From assembly GCA_964519955.1 (NCBI GenBank), contig CAZFLM010000001.1:124001-188000 (forward strand): 64,000 nucleotides of DNA, read 5' to 3'. How positions within the stretch are numbered: the stretch's first letter is position 1; every line of letters begins with the position of its first letter. The notes beneath the pieces are model-generated. The model searched no databases. It worked only from the letters and a program-made list of their open reading frames with translations, and was not told the DNA's origin. This DNA is from CAZFLM01 sp964519955 (lineage in GTDB: Bacteria; Armatimonadota; Chthonomonadetes; Chthonomonadales; CAJBBX01). Both the position numbers and the translations under genes were made by a program. Below, piece after piece: positions 1 to 8,295 of this stretch.

Positions 1-321
1 GAGTTCCCGAAAGCCCGCAGGCAGCTCAAGGGCGAGCGAGTACACCGCCCTGATGCCGCTCCGCAGGCTCGCATCGACCTCGATGCGCATCAGCCTGTCC
101 GGCTCCTGGCTGGCGCCCAGCGTGGAGAGGTCGCGGACCGGCACCAGGGTACCGACGCGGGTCACACCGAGTCCAATGTCGCGAAGCAAGCTCACCGCAC
201 GGAGCACTGTGGTCTTGCCAGTGCCGTTGCGCCCTACCAGCAGAGCATTGGAGCGCTCCGCAAGCGGCATCTCGAAGTTCACCAGGCACCGGTAGTTGTG
301 TACGTATAGGCGGCGTATCAT
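1..321 (-). CDS. AAA family ATPase, N-terminal part (cut by window edge)
   Basis: Reading from an ATG at 321 toward position 1 gives 107 codons with no stop, so the gene continues beyond the window. The N-terminus (MIRRLYVHNYRCLVNFEMPL) is typical of RecF/OLD-like or SMC-like predicted ATPases, which begin with a short strand-rich segment before the nucleotide loop. A Walker A motif, GRNGTGKTT, lies at about residues 29-37. The Walker B and any nuclease or effector domain are outside the window, so the function cannot be named. It lies downstream of guaA in the same direction, 73 bp away, but appears to have its own -10 element. Confidence 0.8.
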   Translation of the reverse strand, partial: MIRRLYVHNYRCLVNFEMPLAERSNALLVGRNGTGKTTVLRAVSLLRDIGLGVTRVGTLVPVRDLSTLGASQEPDRLMRIEVDASLRSGIRAVYSLALELPAGFREL

Positions 322-327
322 GGGCGC

Positions 328-333
328 ATTATA
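328..333 (-). promoter_or_regulatory. -10 element TATAAT in front of the AAA ATPase gene
   Basis: On the minus strand a perfect TATAAT ends 6 nt before the ATG at 321. Transcription would start at or within a base or two of the start codon, giving a leaderless message. No convincing -35 hexamer is seen 16-18 bp upstream. This is an inference from sequence only. Confidence 0.4.
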
Positions 334-394
334 CCTTCCCTATCGGTAGACAGGCGATACAGACGATGCGCGCGCAGCAGGACGTCCCACCCCC

Positions 395-2221
395 CTACTC
401 CCACTCGATCGTCCCCGGCGGCTTGCTCGTCACGTCGTAGGCGACCAGCGCGATGGAGGGGAACGCCAGGATGGCGGCGGCCACCTCGTCCAGCATCTCG
501 CGCGGCAGGCACGCGGGCGCGGCGGTCATGCCCCGCTCGGTGCGGATCGGGCGGATGATGCAGCACTCGGTCCCGCGCCCGTCAACCGCCAGCGGCACGA
601 GCACGACCGGGCACTGCCACACTTCGCGGTACAGGTCGTGCCGGTGCAGGGCCTCCGTGACGATGTGGTCGACCTCGCGCAGCAGGTCCAGCCGGTCGCG
701 CGTCACCGTGGCCGCCAGCACCTCGAAGCGCTCGGGTAGGGGGCCGGCAAGTGACCAGACGCAGCGGTTGATGCCGCGCACCGACTTGAAGAGCGTGCCG
801 GCGGCCTCCTCCAGCGCGTCCCAACTCGCCTCGCCGTGCAGCAGCACGGGGCTCTCGTAGGAGCGCAGGTCGGCCTTCACTCCCACCGACCGCAGCGGCA
901 GCGCCTTCCCGCGCAGTCCGAACGGCTTCAGCAGCGACTCCGCCTCCGCCTCGATCTGCCTCAGCCCCTCCGCGCTCACCGGAGGAATGCCATTCGAGCA
1001 GAGCAGGCGCACGCCCAGCCCCGGCCCGGGGAACGGGTGCCGCCAGATCAGGTCGGCGGGCACGCCCAGCTTCTCACCCAGCTCGCGGACCTCCACCTTG
1101 TACAGGTCGGCCAGCGGCTCCACCACCTTGCCCGCGGCGATCATCTCCTCGATGATGGGCACGCGGTTGTGGTGGGTCTTGATGGTGTCCGCCCGCTTGG
1201 TCCCGCCGGTCTCGATGGTGTCCGGGTAGATGGTCCCCTGGCCCAGCAGGTGATTGCCCATGTGCAGCCGGCGCGCCTCGCGCTCGAACACGTGGATGAA
1301 CGTGTCGCCGATCGCCTTGCGCTTCTTCTCGGGGTCCACCAGCCCGTCCAGTGCCTCGAGGAAGTCGGCGCTCGCATCGACGAACTGCAGGTGCTCGCCC
1401 ATGCCGAGGTCGCCCAGCGTCTGCAGCACGTGCGCGCTCTCGTCCTTGCGCATCAGCCCGTTGTCGATGTGCAGCAGGTGCAACTGCTCCGGCGCGAGGG
1501 CCTTGCGGAAGAGGCAGGCCGCCACGGTCGAGTCGACGCCGCCGGATGCCAGGAGGAAGACGGAGCGCGAGCCGACCTGCCGTCGCACCTTCTCGATCTG
1601 CTCGTCGAGGTAGTGCTCCATCGTCCAGGAGGGCGCGCAGCCGCAGATGTCCAGCACGAAGTTGCCGATCATCTCGTCGCCATGGACGGTGTCGTCGACC
1701 TCGGGATGGTACTGGAACCCGTAGCGCCGCAGCTTGTCCGACGCGATCGCGGCGTAGCGGTGCGGCTGGCCGTTCTCGCCGAGGATGGAGTAGCCCAACT
1801 CGACGAAGTCCGGCCCGATCGCCACGACGGAGTCGAAGTGGCTCATCCACACCTGCTCGACCGGCGCCATCCCCCTGAAGAGCGCGTGCTCCTGGAGGAT
1901 GTGCAGGTCGGCGCGGCCCCACTCCTGCGCGCCGTGGCTCACGTCGCCGCCGTAGTGCTTGGCGATCTCCTGGTGGCCGAAGCAGAACCCGAGGATGGGA
2001 ATGTCGAGATCGAAGATGGCCTTGTTGTAGTCGGAGTCCTCTCCGAACGCCGAGAGCGACGGGCTCCCCGAGAGGATGATGCCCTTGTAGTGCGCGAATG
2101 CCCCGATCGGGTCTTCGGGCTGCCTGATCTCCGCCAGCACCTGGTGCCGGCGCACCTTGGTGGCGATGAGGTGGGCATACTGCCCGCCGAAGTCGATAAC
2201 GGCAATCGCGTCGTGGGTCAT
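395..2221 (-). CDS. guaA: GMP synthase (glutamine-hydrolysing), long eukaryote-like form
   Basis: This 608-residue protein converts XMP to GMP using glutamine and ATP, the last step of guanine nucleotide synthesis. The N-terminal class I glutamine amidotransferase domain carries the nucleophile motif GFCFGHQE. The ATP pyrophosphatase domain carries the P-loop SGGVDST. The C-terminal dimerisation domain ends in SKPPGTIEWE, the usual GMP synthase terminus. The ATG at 2221 begins MTHDAIAVIDFGGQY, where family members start; the 45 codons in frame upstream are low-complexity and were excluded. The region after HPFPGPGLG is about 90 residues longer than in the usual bacterial enzyme of about 525 residues. 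The extra part contains segments (PLRSVGVKADLRSY, CPVVLVPL) that I recognise from the long eukaryotic type. Confidence 0.95.
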   Translation of the reverse strand: MTHDAIAVIDFGGQYAHLIATKVRRHQVLAEIRQPEDPIGAFAHYKGIILSGSPSLSAFGEDSDYNKAIFDLDIPILGFCFGHQEIAKHYGGDVSHGAQEWGRADLHILQEHALFRGMAPVEQVWMSHFDSVVAIGPDFVELGYSILGENGQPHRYAAIASDKLRRYGFQYHPEVDDTVHGDEMIGNFVLDICGCAPSWTMEHYLDEQIEKVRRQVGSRSVFLLASGGVDSTVAACLFRKALAPEQLHLLHIDNGLMRKDESAHVLQTLGDLGMGEHLQFVDASADFLEALDGLVDPEKKRKAIGDTFIHVFEREARRLHMGNHLLGQGTIYPDTIETGGTKRADTIKTHHNRVPIIEEMIAAGKVVEPLADLYKVEVRELGEKLGVPADLIWRHPFPGPGLGVRLLCSNGIPPVSAEGLRQIEAEAESLLKPFGLRGKALPLRSVGVKADLRSYESPVLLHGEASWDALEEAAGTLFKSVRGINRCVWSLAGPLPERFEVLAATVTRDRLDLLREVDHIVTEALHRHDLYREVWQCPVVLVPLAVDGRGTECCIIRPIRTERGMTAAPACLPREMLDEVAAAILAFPSIALVAYDVTSKPPGTIEWE

Positions 2222-2361
2222 CGTTGGCCTCCGAGTCGGTGGTGGGTCTTGCGCTGATGTTGGGCGCGATGGCGGCCGGTTCCTGCTGCCCCCGCCTCCG
2301 GTCTTCCGCAGGAACCCGCGCCCCGCCCCGTCGAACCTACCGCCGAGGAGAACCACCCAAC

Positions 2362-3936
2362 ATGCACCCGGACCTGGACGCCGAAGCTCTCGACACCCTG
2401 CAACGCTTCGCGGAGTCGCGCAAGCAGCTCTCCGCCGACCGCTATCGCCCGCTGTACCACTTCGTCAGCGCGGAGGGGGGCCTCAACGACCCGAACGGGC
2501 TCTGCTTCTGGCAGGGCCAGTGGCACCTGTTCTTCCAAGCATTCCCGCCCGCCGATTCGCGCCCGTACTGGGGCCACGCGGTCAGCACCGATCTCATCCA
2601 CTGGCGCGACCTGCCCTACGCCATCACGCCCGGCCCCGAGCACTCGTGCTGGTCCGGCTCCACGCTCGTCGAGGACGACCGCGTGATCGCGATGTACCAC
2701 GGGCACCCGATCGGCAACATGGTGGCCGTGGCGAGCGACCCGCTCCTGCTGAAGTGGGAGAAGGTGACCGGTAACACGGTGATACCGAACCCCGGCCCCA
2801 TCTGGACGCGCACCCAGGGCGGCGAGGAGATGCCGGGAGTCGGCGGCAGCCCGGTTCCGGCAGGCGCCATCAACTTCGTCTACGACCCGTGCATCTGGAA
2901 GCAGGGGGACTTCTACTACTCGGTCTCCGGCGGCACGCTGCCGCATGGCCCGAGCGGGAAGCGCATGCGGACCGAGTTCCTCTACCGCTCGCCGGACCTG
3001 GCGACGTGGGAGTACCTGCACCCGTTCGTCGAGGCGGACATCTTCGGCAGGCCCGGCGATGACGGTGGCTGCCCCTACTTCTGGCCGATCGGCGACCGCC
3101 ACATCCTGCTGCACTACAGCCACATGCGCGGCGGCCACTACGTGCTGGGCGACTACGACACGGCCCGCCAGAAGTTCGTGGCGACGAGCGGCGGCGACTT
3201 CACGTGCAACACCTCGAACCCCGGCGGCATCCACGCGCCCACGGCCACGCCCGACGGCAAGGGCGGCATCATCGCGATGTTCAACATCTTCGCCGGCAAG
3301 CCGACGGAGGGCTGGAACCAGATCGTGACGCTGCCGCGCCGCCTGTCACTCGCCGCGAAGGACGAGCTGCGCATCGAACCGGCCGGCGACCTCGCGTCGC
3401 TGCGGAGCGGTCACCGGCGCGTCGAGGCGCTGCCGCTGCCGGCCAATCGCGAGGTGGTGCTGGAGGGCCTGGGCGGCGACACGATTGAGATCGCCGCGGA
3501 GATCGACATCGCGGCCTCGCAGACGGTCGAGCTGAACGTGCTGCGCTCGCCGGACAAGGCGGAATACACGCGCATCTCGTTCTACAAGCAGCGGGGCTAC
3601 GCCGACTGGGACCGCAGCGACGGCTGGACCAGGTACCAGGAAGGCCGCGACAGCCTCCTCGCGATCGACACATCCTACTCGTCGGAGCTAGCCGATGCCG
3701 AGTGCCGCGCCCCGGACCTCGCCCCGGTCTACCTGGCCCCGGGCGAGACGCTGAAGCTGCGGGTGTTCGTGGACCGAAGCGTGGTGGAGGTCTTCGCCAA
3801 CGACCGCCAGTGCGCCGCCGTCCGCGTCTACCCGGGCCGCACGGACAGCACCGGCATCTCGCTGCGAGCGCAGGGCTCCGAGGCGAAGCTGCTCTCGCTC
3901 GACGTCTGGCAGATGGCGAGCATCTGGGAGGGGTAG
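2362..3936 (+). CDS. GH32-like beta-propeller glycosidase, cytoplasmic, altered catalytic motif
   Basis: This 524-residue protein resembles family 32 fructan/sucrose hydrolases. It has a five-bladed propeller with the nucleophile motif LNDPNG (Asp at about residue 43), WSGS near residue 98, and a C-terminal beta-sandwich with the family-typical stretch FVDRSVVEVFAND. The start at 2362 follows a GAGGAG ribosome binding site and no signal peptide is present, so it is probably cytoplasmic. Two motifs deviate. The RDP motif is YDPC near residue 174. The EC motif, whose Glu is the acid/base in characterised GH32 enzymes, reads GDDGGC near 232-237, leaving Gly or Asp at that place. Substrate is therefore uncertain. 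The GH43-like gene follows after 7 bp, suggesting an operon. Confidence 0.82.
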   Translation: MHPDLDAEALDTLQRFAESRKQLSADRYRPLYHFVSAEGGLNDPNGLCFWQGQWHLFFQAFPPADSRPYWGHAVSTDLIHWRDLPYAITPGPEHSCWSGSTLVEDDRVIAMYHGHPIGNMVAVASDPLLLKWEKVTGNTVIPNPGPIWTRTQGGEEMPGVGGSPVPAGAINFVYDPCIWKQGDFYYSVSGGTLPHGPSGKRMRTEFLYRSPDLATWEYLHPFVEADIFGRPGDDGGCPYFWPIGDRHILLHYSHMRGGHYVLGDYDTARQKFVATSGGDFTCNTSNPGGIHAPTATPDGKGGIIAMFNIFAGKPTEGWNQIVTLPRRLSLAAKDELRIEPAGDLASLRSGHRRVEALPLPANREVVLEGLGGDTIEIAAEIDIAASQTVELNVLRSPDKAEYTRISFYKQRGYADWDRSDGWTRYQEGRDSLLAIDTSYSSELADAECRAPDLAPVYLAPGETLKLRVFVDRSVVEVFANDRQCAAVRVYPGRTDSTGISLRAQGSEAKLLSLDVWQMASIWEG

Positions 3937-3943
3937 AGAGTCC

Positions 3944-5569
3944 ATGGGTGGCCGGCATCGCGGCGACGGGCGATGGTTCGATCGCGCAGTCGGGGCGGCA
4001 CGCACCGCGGCCGCTCTGACTGCCGTGCTTCCCGCGTGCGTGGCCGGTGCTCAGACAGACCGGCGCGCCGCCACGAACCCCATCGTCTGGGCCGATGTGC
4101 CGGACATGGCCATCATCCGCGTCGGCTCGACCTACTACATGAGCAGCACGACGATGCACCTGAGCCCGGGCCTGCCGATCATGCGGTCGGACGATCTGGT
4201 GAACTGGCGGATCGTGGGGTACGCGTACGACACCCTGTCGGACAACGAGGCGCTGACGCTGAGCGGCGGCAGGAACGCGTATGGCGCGGGCTCGTGGGCC
4301 AGCAGCCTCCGGTACCGCGACGGCTGGTTCTACGTGTCGACGTTCTCCAGCACTACTGGCAAGACCCACGTCTTCTCGACCAAGGACATCGAGCGCGGAC
4401 CGTGGCGGCAGGCCTCGTTCAGCCCCGCCCTGCACGACAGCTCCCTGTTCTTCGAGGACGACGGCCGCGTCTACATGGTCCACGGGAGCGGCAGCGTGCG
4501 GCTGACGGAGCTAACCGCGGACGCCTCGTCGATCAACGCCGGCGGGGTGGACCAGGTGATCGTGCCGAACGCGAGCCTCGCCGCGGGGCCGAACGTCGGG
4601 CTGCCGGCCGAGGGCTCGCAGATCCGCAAGATCGGCGGCAGGTACTACCTGTCCATGATCACCTGGCCGCGCGGGGGCATGCGAACGCAGTTGATCTTCC
4701 GGGCGGAGAAGCTCACGGGGCCGTACGAGGGCCGGATCGCGCTGCAGTCCGACGGCGTGGCGCAGGGCGGGCTGATCGACACGCCCGACGGCAAGTGGTA
4801 CGCACTGCTCTTCCAGGACCACGGCGCCGTCGGGCGTATCCCGTACCTCGTCCCGGTGCGATGGGAGGATGGCTGGCCGGTACTGGGCATCGATGGGAAG
4901 GTGCCTGCCGTCCTGTCGGAGCTGCCAGCATCCCGCGGCATCTCCGGCATCGTCGCCTCCGATGAGTTCGCCCGGCGCAAGGGCGAACGCGCCCTCCCGC
5001 TCGTGTGGCAGTGGAACCACAACCCGGACAACGCGCTGTGGTCGGTCACGCAGCGGCCGGGCTACCTGCGCCTCACCACCGGCCGCGTCGACCGCGACCT
5101 CCTGTCAGCCAGGAACACCCTGACGCAGCGCACGTTCGGCCCGAGGTGCTCGGGTTCGGTCGCCATCGACACGAGCCGAATGAGGGACGGCGACTGCGCG
5201 GGCCTGGGCCTCCTGCAGCAGAAGTACGGCTACGTCGGAGTCAAGGTGACGGGCAGCGAGAGGTCGGTGGTCATGGTCAGCGCGGAGGCCGGCGCCGCTC
5301 AGGAGGTCGAGAGCGTGCCGCCGCACCAGCCCACCGTGCACCTGAGGGCCGACTGCGACTTCGAGGGGCGCGCCGACAAGGCCCGGTTCTCCTACAGCCT
5401 CGACGGCCGCACCTGGACGCCGATCGGGAAGCCGCTGCAGATCGTCTACACGCTGCCGCACTTCATGGGCTACCGGTTCGCGCTGTTCAACCTCGCGACC
5501 AAGGCGCCGGGCGGCTCGGCCGACTTCGACTACTTCCGCGTGACCGGCGACGCTTCGCCGGCTAGGTAG
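3944..5569 (+). CDS. GH43-family beta-xylosidase/arabinofuranosidase-like, secreted
   Basis: This 541-residue protein has an N-terminal signal-like stretch (TAAALTAVLPACVAGA, residues 21-36). A five-bladed propeller of the GH43 type follows: NPIVWADVPDMAIIRVG with the presumed base Asp near residue 54, LHDSSLFFEDDG with the pKa-modulating Asp, and PAEGSQI with the presumed acid Glu. Residues about 345-541 form a concanavalin-like beta-sandwich such as follows the catalytic domain in many xylan- and arabinan-active GH43 enzymes. It probably acts outside the cytoplasm on xylo- or arabino-oligosaccharides; exact specificity cannot be read. It begins 7 bp after the GH32-like gene. Its 3' end overlaps the convergent fic gene by 8 bp. 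Confidence 0.85.
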   Translation: MGGRHRGDGRWFDRAVGAARTAAALTAVLPACVAGAQTDRRAATNPIVWADVPDMAIIRVGSTYYMSSTTMHLSPGLPIMRSDDLVNWRIVGYAYDTLSDNEALTLSGGRNAYGAGSWASSLRYRDGWFYVSTFSSTTGKTHVFSTKDIERGPWRQASFSPALHDSSLFFEDDGRVYMVHGSGSVRLTELTADASSINAGGVDQVIVPNASLAAGPNVGLPAEGSQIRKIGGRYYLSMITWPRGGMRTQLIFRAEKLTGPYEGRIALQSDGVAQGGLIDTPDGKWYALLFQDHGAVGRIPYLVPVRWEDGWPVLGIDGKVPAVLSELPASRGISGIVASDEFARRKGERALPLVWQWNHNPDNALWSVTQRPGYLRLTTGRVDRDLLSARNTLTQRTFGPRCSGSVAIDTSRMRDGDCAGLGLLQQKYGYVGVKVTGSERSVVMVSAEAGAAQEVESVPPHQPTVHLRADCDFEGRADKARFSYSLDGRTWTPIGKPLQIVYTLPHFMGYRFALFNLATKAPGGSADFDYFRVTGDASPAR

Positions 5570-6701
5570 AAGCGACCGGGCCGAATGGGCCCCGATCGCC
5601 CGGCCGCAGCCTGTAGCTCGTGCTCCGCCCGCCCGCCTCGCTTTCGGTCAGCACGCCCTTGCCGATCAAATCATGGATATCGCGCAGGGCGGTGTCGTGC
5701 GAGCACTTGGCCATCGTCGCCCACCTCCTCGTGGTGAGGTTGCCCTCCAAACCGTCGAGGACCTTGCCGAGCACAAGCCGCTGGCGTTCGTTCACGGTCC
5801 CGTCAGGGATGCTGTCCCAGAACCGCGTCTTGGCGAGAACGGCGTCCAGAGTGCCCTCGGCGCCCTGTATGGCGCGATCGAGGCATCCCAGGAACCAGTG
5901 CATCCACTCCGTGATGTCCAGATCGCCCTTCTGCGTCCCCTCCAGGATGTCGTAGTAGGCCTTGCGCTCCTTGCGTATCTGTGCCGACATGCTGTAGAAC
6001 CGCTGGCATGACCTCTCGGCGCGCGCCAGGCACATGTCCGCGATGGCACGAGCGATCCGGCCGTTTCCATCGTCGAACGGGTGGATCGTGACGAACCACA
6101 GATGGACCAGAGCGGCCTTGAGAACGGGATCGAGCCTATCGGGCCCGTTGAACCACGCGAGGAATGCCGCCATCTCCCGTTCGATGCGCGCTGCGCCGGG
6201 AGCCTGGTAGTGGACGCGCTCGCGCCCCATCGCTCCCGACACCGCCTGCATCGGCCCCAGAGAGTCGTCCCGCCAGGCGCCCACCGTGATGCGCTGGAAC
6301 CACCCTCGGCCTGACAGAAACATGACCGTGTGCCAACCGAACAGCCGCTCGGCCGACAGCGGCTCGGAGTAGTGCTGGGTGGCGTCGAGCATCATCTCCA
6401 CCAAGCCCTCTGTGCGCCGATCCGCCGGCGTCAGGGCGCCTGCATCGATCCCGAGGCGGCGCGCGACCGAGGAGCGCACCTGCTCCCAGTCGAGCCTCTC
6501 GCCCTCGATCTCGCTCGACTTGTGCACCTCCTCGGTCATCGCGTCGAGCACCGCGTCCTGGGCCCTGCGGAAGCCGAGAGCCTGCATGCGCCCCGCAAGA
6601 AGGCCCTGGCGATGCCGCGCAGCCGCGAGCGGTTCCGCAAGCTGATCGAGGCGCCAGCGGAACTCTGGCCAGTCTGGGCGCTCGTGGATGTAGGTCGGCA
6701 C
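5562..6701 (-). CDS. Fic family protein (AMP transferase type) with winged-helix C-terminus
   Basis: The central Fic motif is complete, HPFDDGNGRIAR at about residues 207-218, so nucleotidyl transfer, normally AMPylation, is expected. An inhibitory-type motif SSEIEG lies near residues 62-67, as in class II Fic proteins whose N-terminal helix blocks ATP binding. The first 60 residues match the N-terminal domain common in this Fic group (DUF4172-like). The last 70 residues resemble a winged helix (TTRRWATMAKCSHDTALRDI). I chose the GTG at 6701 because GGAGGG lies 7 nt upstream, the protein then begins at the conserved TYIHERPDW, and the predicted transcription start lies near the alternative ATG at 6716. 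The protein may bind the palindrome upstream of its own gene. Confidence 0.9.
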   Translation of the reverse strand: MPTYIHERPDWPEFRWRLDQLAEPLAAARHRQGLLAGRMQALGFRRAQDAVLDAMTEEVHKSSEIEGERLDWEQVRSSVARRLGIDAGALTPADRRTEGLVEMMLDATQHYSEPLSAERLFGWHTVMFLSGRGWFQRITVGAWRDDSLGPMQAVSGAMGRERVHYQAPGAARIEREMAAFLAWFNGPDRLDPVLKAALVHLWFVTIHPFDDGNGRIARAIADMCLARAERSCQRFYSMSAQIRKERKAYYDILEGTQKGDLDITEWMHWFLGCLDRAIQGAEGTLDAVLAKTRFWDSIPDGTVNERQRLVLGKVLDGLEGNLTTRRWATMAKCSHDTALRDIHDLIGKGVLTESEAGGRSTSYRLRPGDRGPFGPVAST

Positions 6702-6722
6702 GGTGGAGCCCTCCATGCGTCG

Positions 6723-6758
6723 ATTATACCGCCTAATCTACGCATCCATGCGTAGATT
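6723..6758 (-). promoter_or_regulatory. fic promoter with palindromic operator
   Basis: A perfect inverted repeat, AATCTACGCA - TCCA - TGCGTAGATT on the plus strand, covers 6735-6758. On the minus strand a consensus TATAAT (6723-6728) follows it, so the palindrome covers the expected -35 region. A further partial copy of the half-site continues through the TATAAT downstream end into the fic 5' end (6711-6726, two mismatches over 16 nt). The arrangement fits an autorepressor binding site. The Fic protein's own winged helix is a plausible ligand, but that is inference. Confidence 0.65.
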
Positions 6759-6788
6759 GTGGGCCGTATTCGACGCACGTGCCTGCCG

Positions 6789-8147
6789 CTATCCCAGCAT
6801 CGCCAACACCCTCTCCTCCGCTGCGCAGAGCTCCAGCAGCACGTCGCAGTAGGGACGCAGCGCCGCCTTGTCGGAGAAGAGGTCGCCCGCGGAGAAGTCC
6901 TGCGGGATGATCTCGCCCAGCTTCGCCGAGAGGGCCGCGATCTGCGCGTAGAGATCGGCCAGGTCGTCGCGGCCGTGGTAGCGCAGGAACGGGACCGCGT
7001 ACCGGCGGTCGAGGTACTGCTTGTAGTTGCACATCACGTTCAGGTAGGGCTCGAAGTTGTCGTCCCACGTGTAAGTCTGCAGCGCGTTCGCGAAGGCCCG
7101 GTGCGCGGCGAGGCCGTTGTGCTGCCCCGGCGCCAGGTTCTCCTCGCCGATCAGGCGCGCGACCAGCTTCAGCGTCTCGGCCAACACGGTGGCCTCATTG
7201 GGCTTCTCGCACTGCCCCTCGATGACGAGGATGCGCCCGAGGCTGCCCTTCGCGAAGAACCCATCGTGCCAGCCCGTCTTGCGGAAGTAGCCGGTATCGT
7301 CTGGCGCCTCCTTGTGTTCGTCCTCGATACTCATGAACGGGTTGTAGCCCAGCAGCACCTGCCCGTCGTTGTCGTAGCCGGAGATGACGCAGGCGTCCGC
7401 GCAGTTGATGACGCCCTCCAGCGTGATGACCGGGCAGCCGCGGTCGATGCTCTCCATGATGAGCCGGCTGTCCGCCTCGTAGTCGCCGCGCACGTGGTGC
7501 GACATCCGGTACCCGAGCATGCGGAAGGTGTGCTCGATGATCGGCGGCGTGTGGACGGCGTGGTAGTTGCCGTGGTTCCACGGCTCGGCCGACGGCATCG
7601 AGAACGAGGTGCGGAACGCGCTGCCCGAGACCGCGCAGACCGTGTCGTAGTCCAGCTTCTCGCCGAGGGCGTTCAGCGCGGACACGACGCTGTTCACGAA
7701 CTCATTCTGCCGCTGCGTGTCGGACCAGTCGACCCTCTGCAGGCCGGGGATAAGGTTGCGCTTCATGGCAAAGCCTCCTGACACATGGATGTCGACGGTG
7801 ATGGGGCCGAACCGGAGGTAGCTCGACGGCGACTCGGCCAGCCGCGAGGGCGGGCACCCGAAGAGGCGCTTGAACGCCTTGGTGAAAGCCTCGACGGTCT
7901 CGTAGCCGCACTCCAGCGCCAGATCGGTAACCGAGCCCCGCCCCTCGGCGAGCCAGTCTGCCGCCCACGAGAGGCGCCGGAAGCGGATGTACTCGCCGAG
8001 CGTGTACCCGGTGATGGCGGCGAACATGCCGGTGAACGAGGAGGGCGCGTAGTGGATGGCCCGGCCGACAGCCTCCGGCGAGAGGTCGTCGAACAGGTGC
8101 GCCTCGATGTAGTCGATCGCCTCGCGGATCTTGTCGGCCCAGTACAC
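6789..8147 (-). CDS. AraC-family regulator fused to a BtrH/C39-peptidase-like domain
   Basis: Residues 1-105 form an AraC-type DNA-binding domain: YIEAHLFDDLSPEAVGRAIH, then LALECGYETVEAFTKAFKRLFG with the second helix-turn-helix. Residues from about 130 to 452 form a separate domain resembling the butirosin BtrH N-terminal/C39-like fold (YDTVCAVSGSAFR, GYDNDGQVLLGYNPF) followed by a helical tail. I see no clear cysteine nucleophile at the expected early position, so it may be a ligand-sensing rather than catalytic domain. The GTG at 8147 was chosen because a perfect GGAGGTGA lies 5 nt upstream; the longer in-frame extension is low-complexity. It sits between fic and a divergent DinB gene, and its target genes are unknown. 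Confidence 0.8.
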   Translation of the reverse strand: MYWADKIREAIDYIEAHLFDDLSPEAVGRAIHYAPSSFTGMFAAITGYTLGEYIRFRRLSWAADWLAEGRGSVTDLALECGYETVEAFTKAFKRLFGCPPSRLAESPSSYLRFGPITVDIHVSGGFAMKRNLIPGLQRVDWSDTQRQNEFVNSVVSALNALGEKLDYDTVCAVSGSAFRTSFSMPSAEPWNHGNYHAVHTPPIIEHTFRMLGYRMSHHVRGDYEADSRLIMESIDRGCPVITLEGVINCADACVISGYDNDGQVLLGYNPFMSIEDEHKEAPDDTGYFRKTGWHDGFFAKGSLGRILVIEGQCEKPNEATVLAETLKLVARLIGEENLAPGQHNGLAAHRAFANALQTYTWDDNFEPYLNVMCNYKQYLDRRYAVPFLRYHGRDDLADLYAQIAALSAKLGEIIPQDFSAGDLFSDKAALRPYCDVLLELCAAEERVLAMLG

Positions 8148-8295
8148 GCCAGTCACCTCCCCGGTACGCTCCCAAGATAGCATATCCCGCCCGTGGCCCG
8201 CCTGTCCGCGCCGGCGCGAGTTCGGACAGGCGCCGAAGCGGAACCTGGCGGCGCCTCGTACTTCCCACCAGAACCAACTCCGAGGAGACACGCGT

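Noticed and set aside
836..2257. Long antisense frame (473 codons) across guaA
   Set aside because: Compositional shadow of a GC-rich gene on the other strand; low-complexity Arg/Ala/His/Val-rich product with no family features.
6702..6716. ATG at 6716 as the fic start
   Set aside because: It lies at the predicted transcription start with no ribosome binding site. The GTG at 6701 has GGAGGG upstream and matches the conserved N-terminus.
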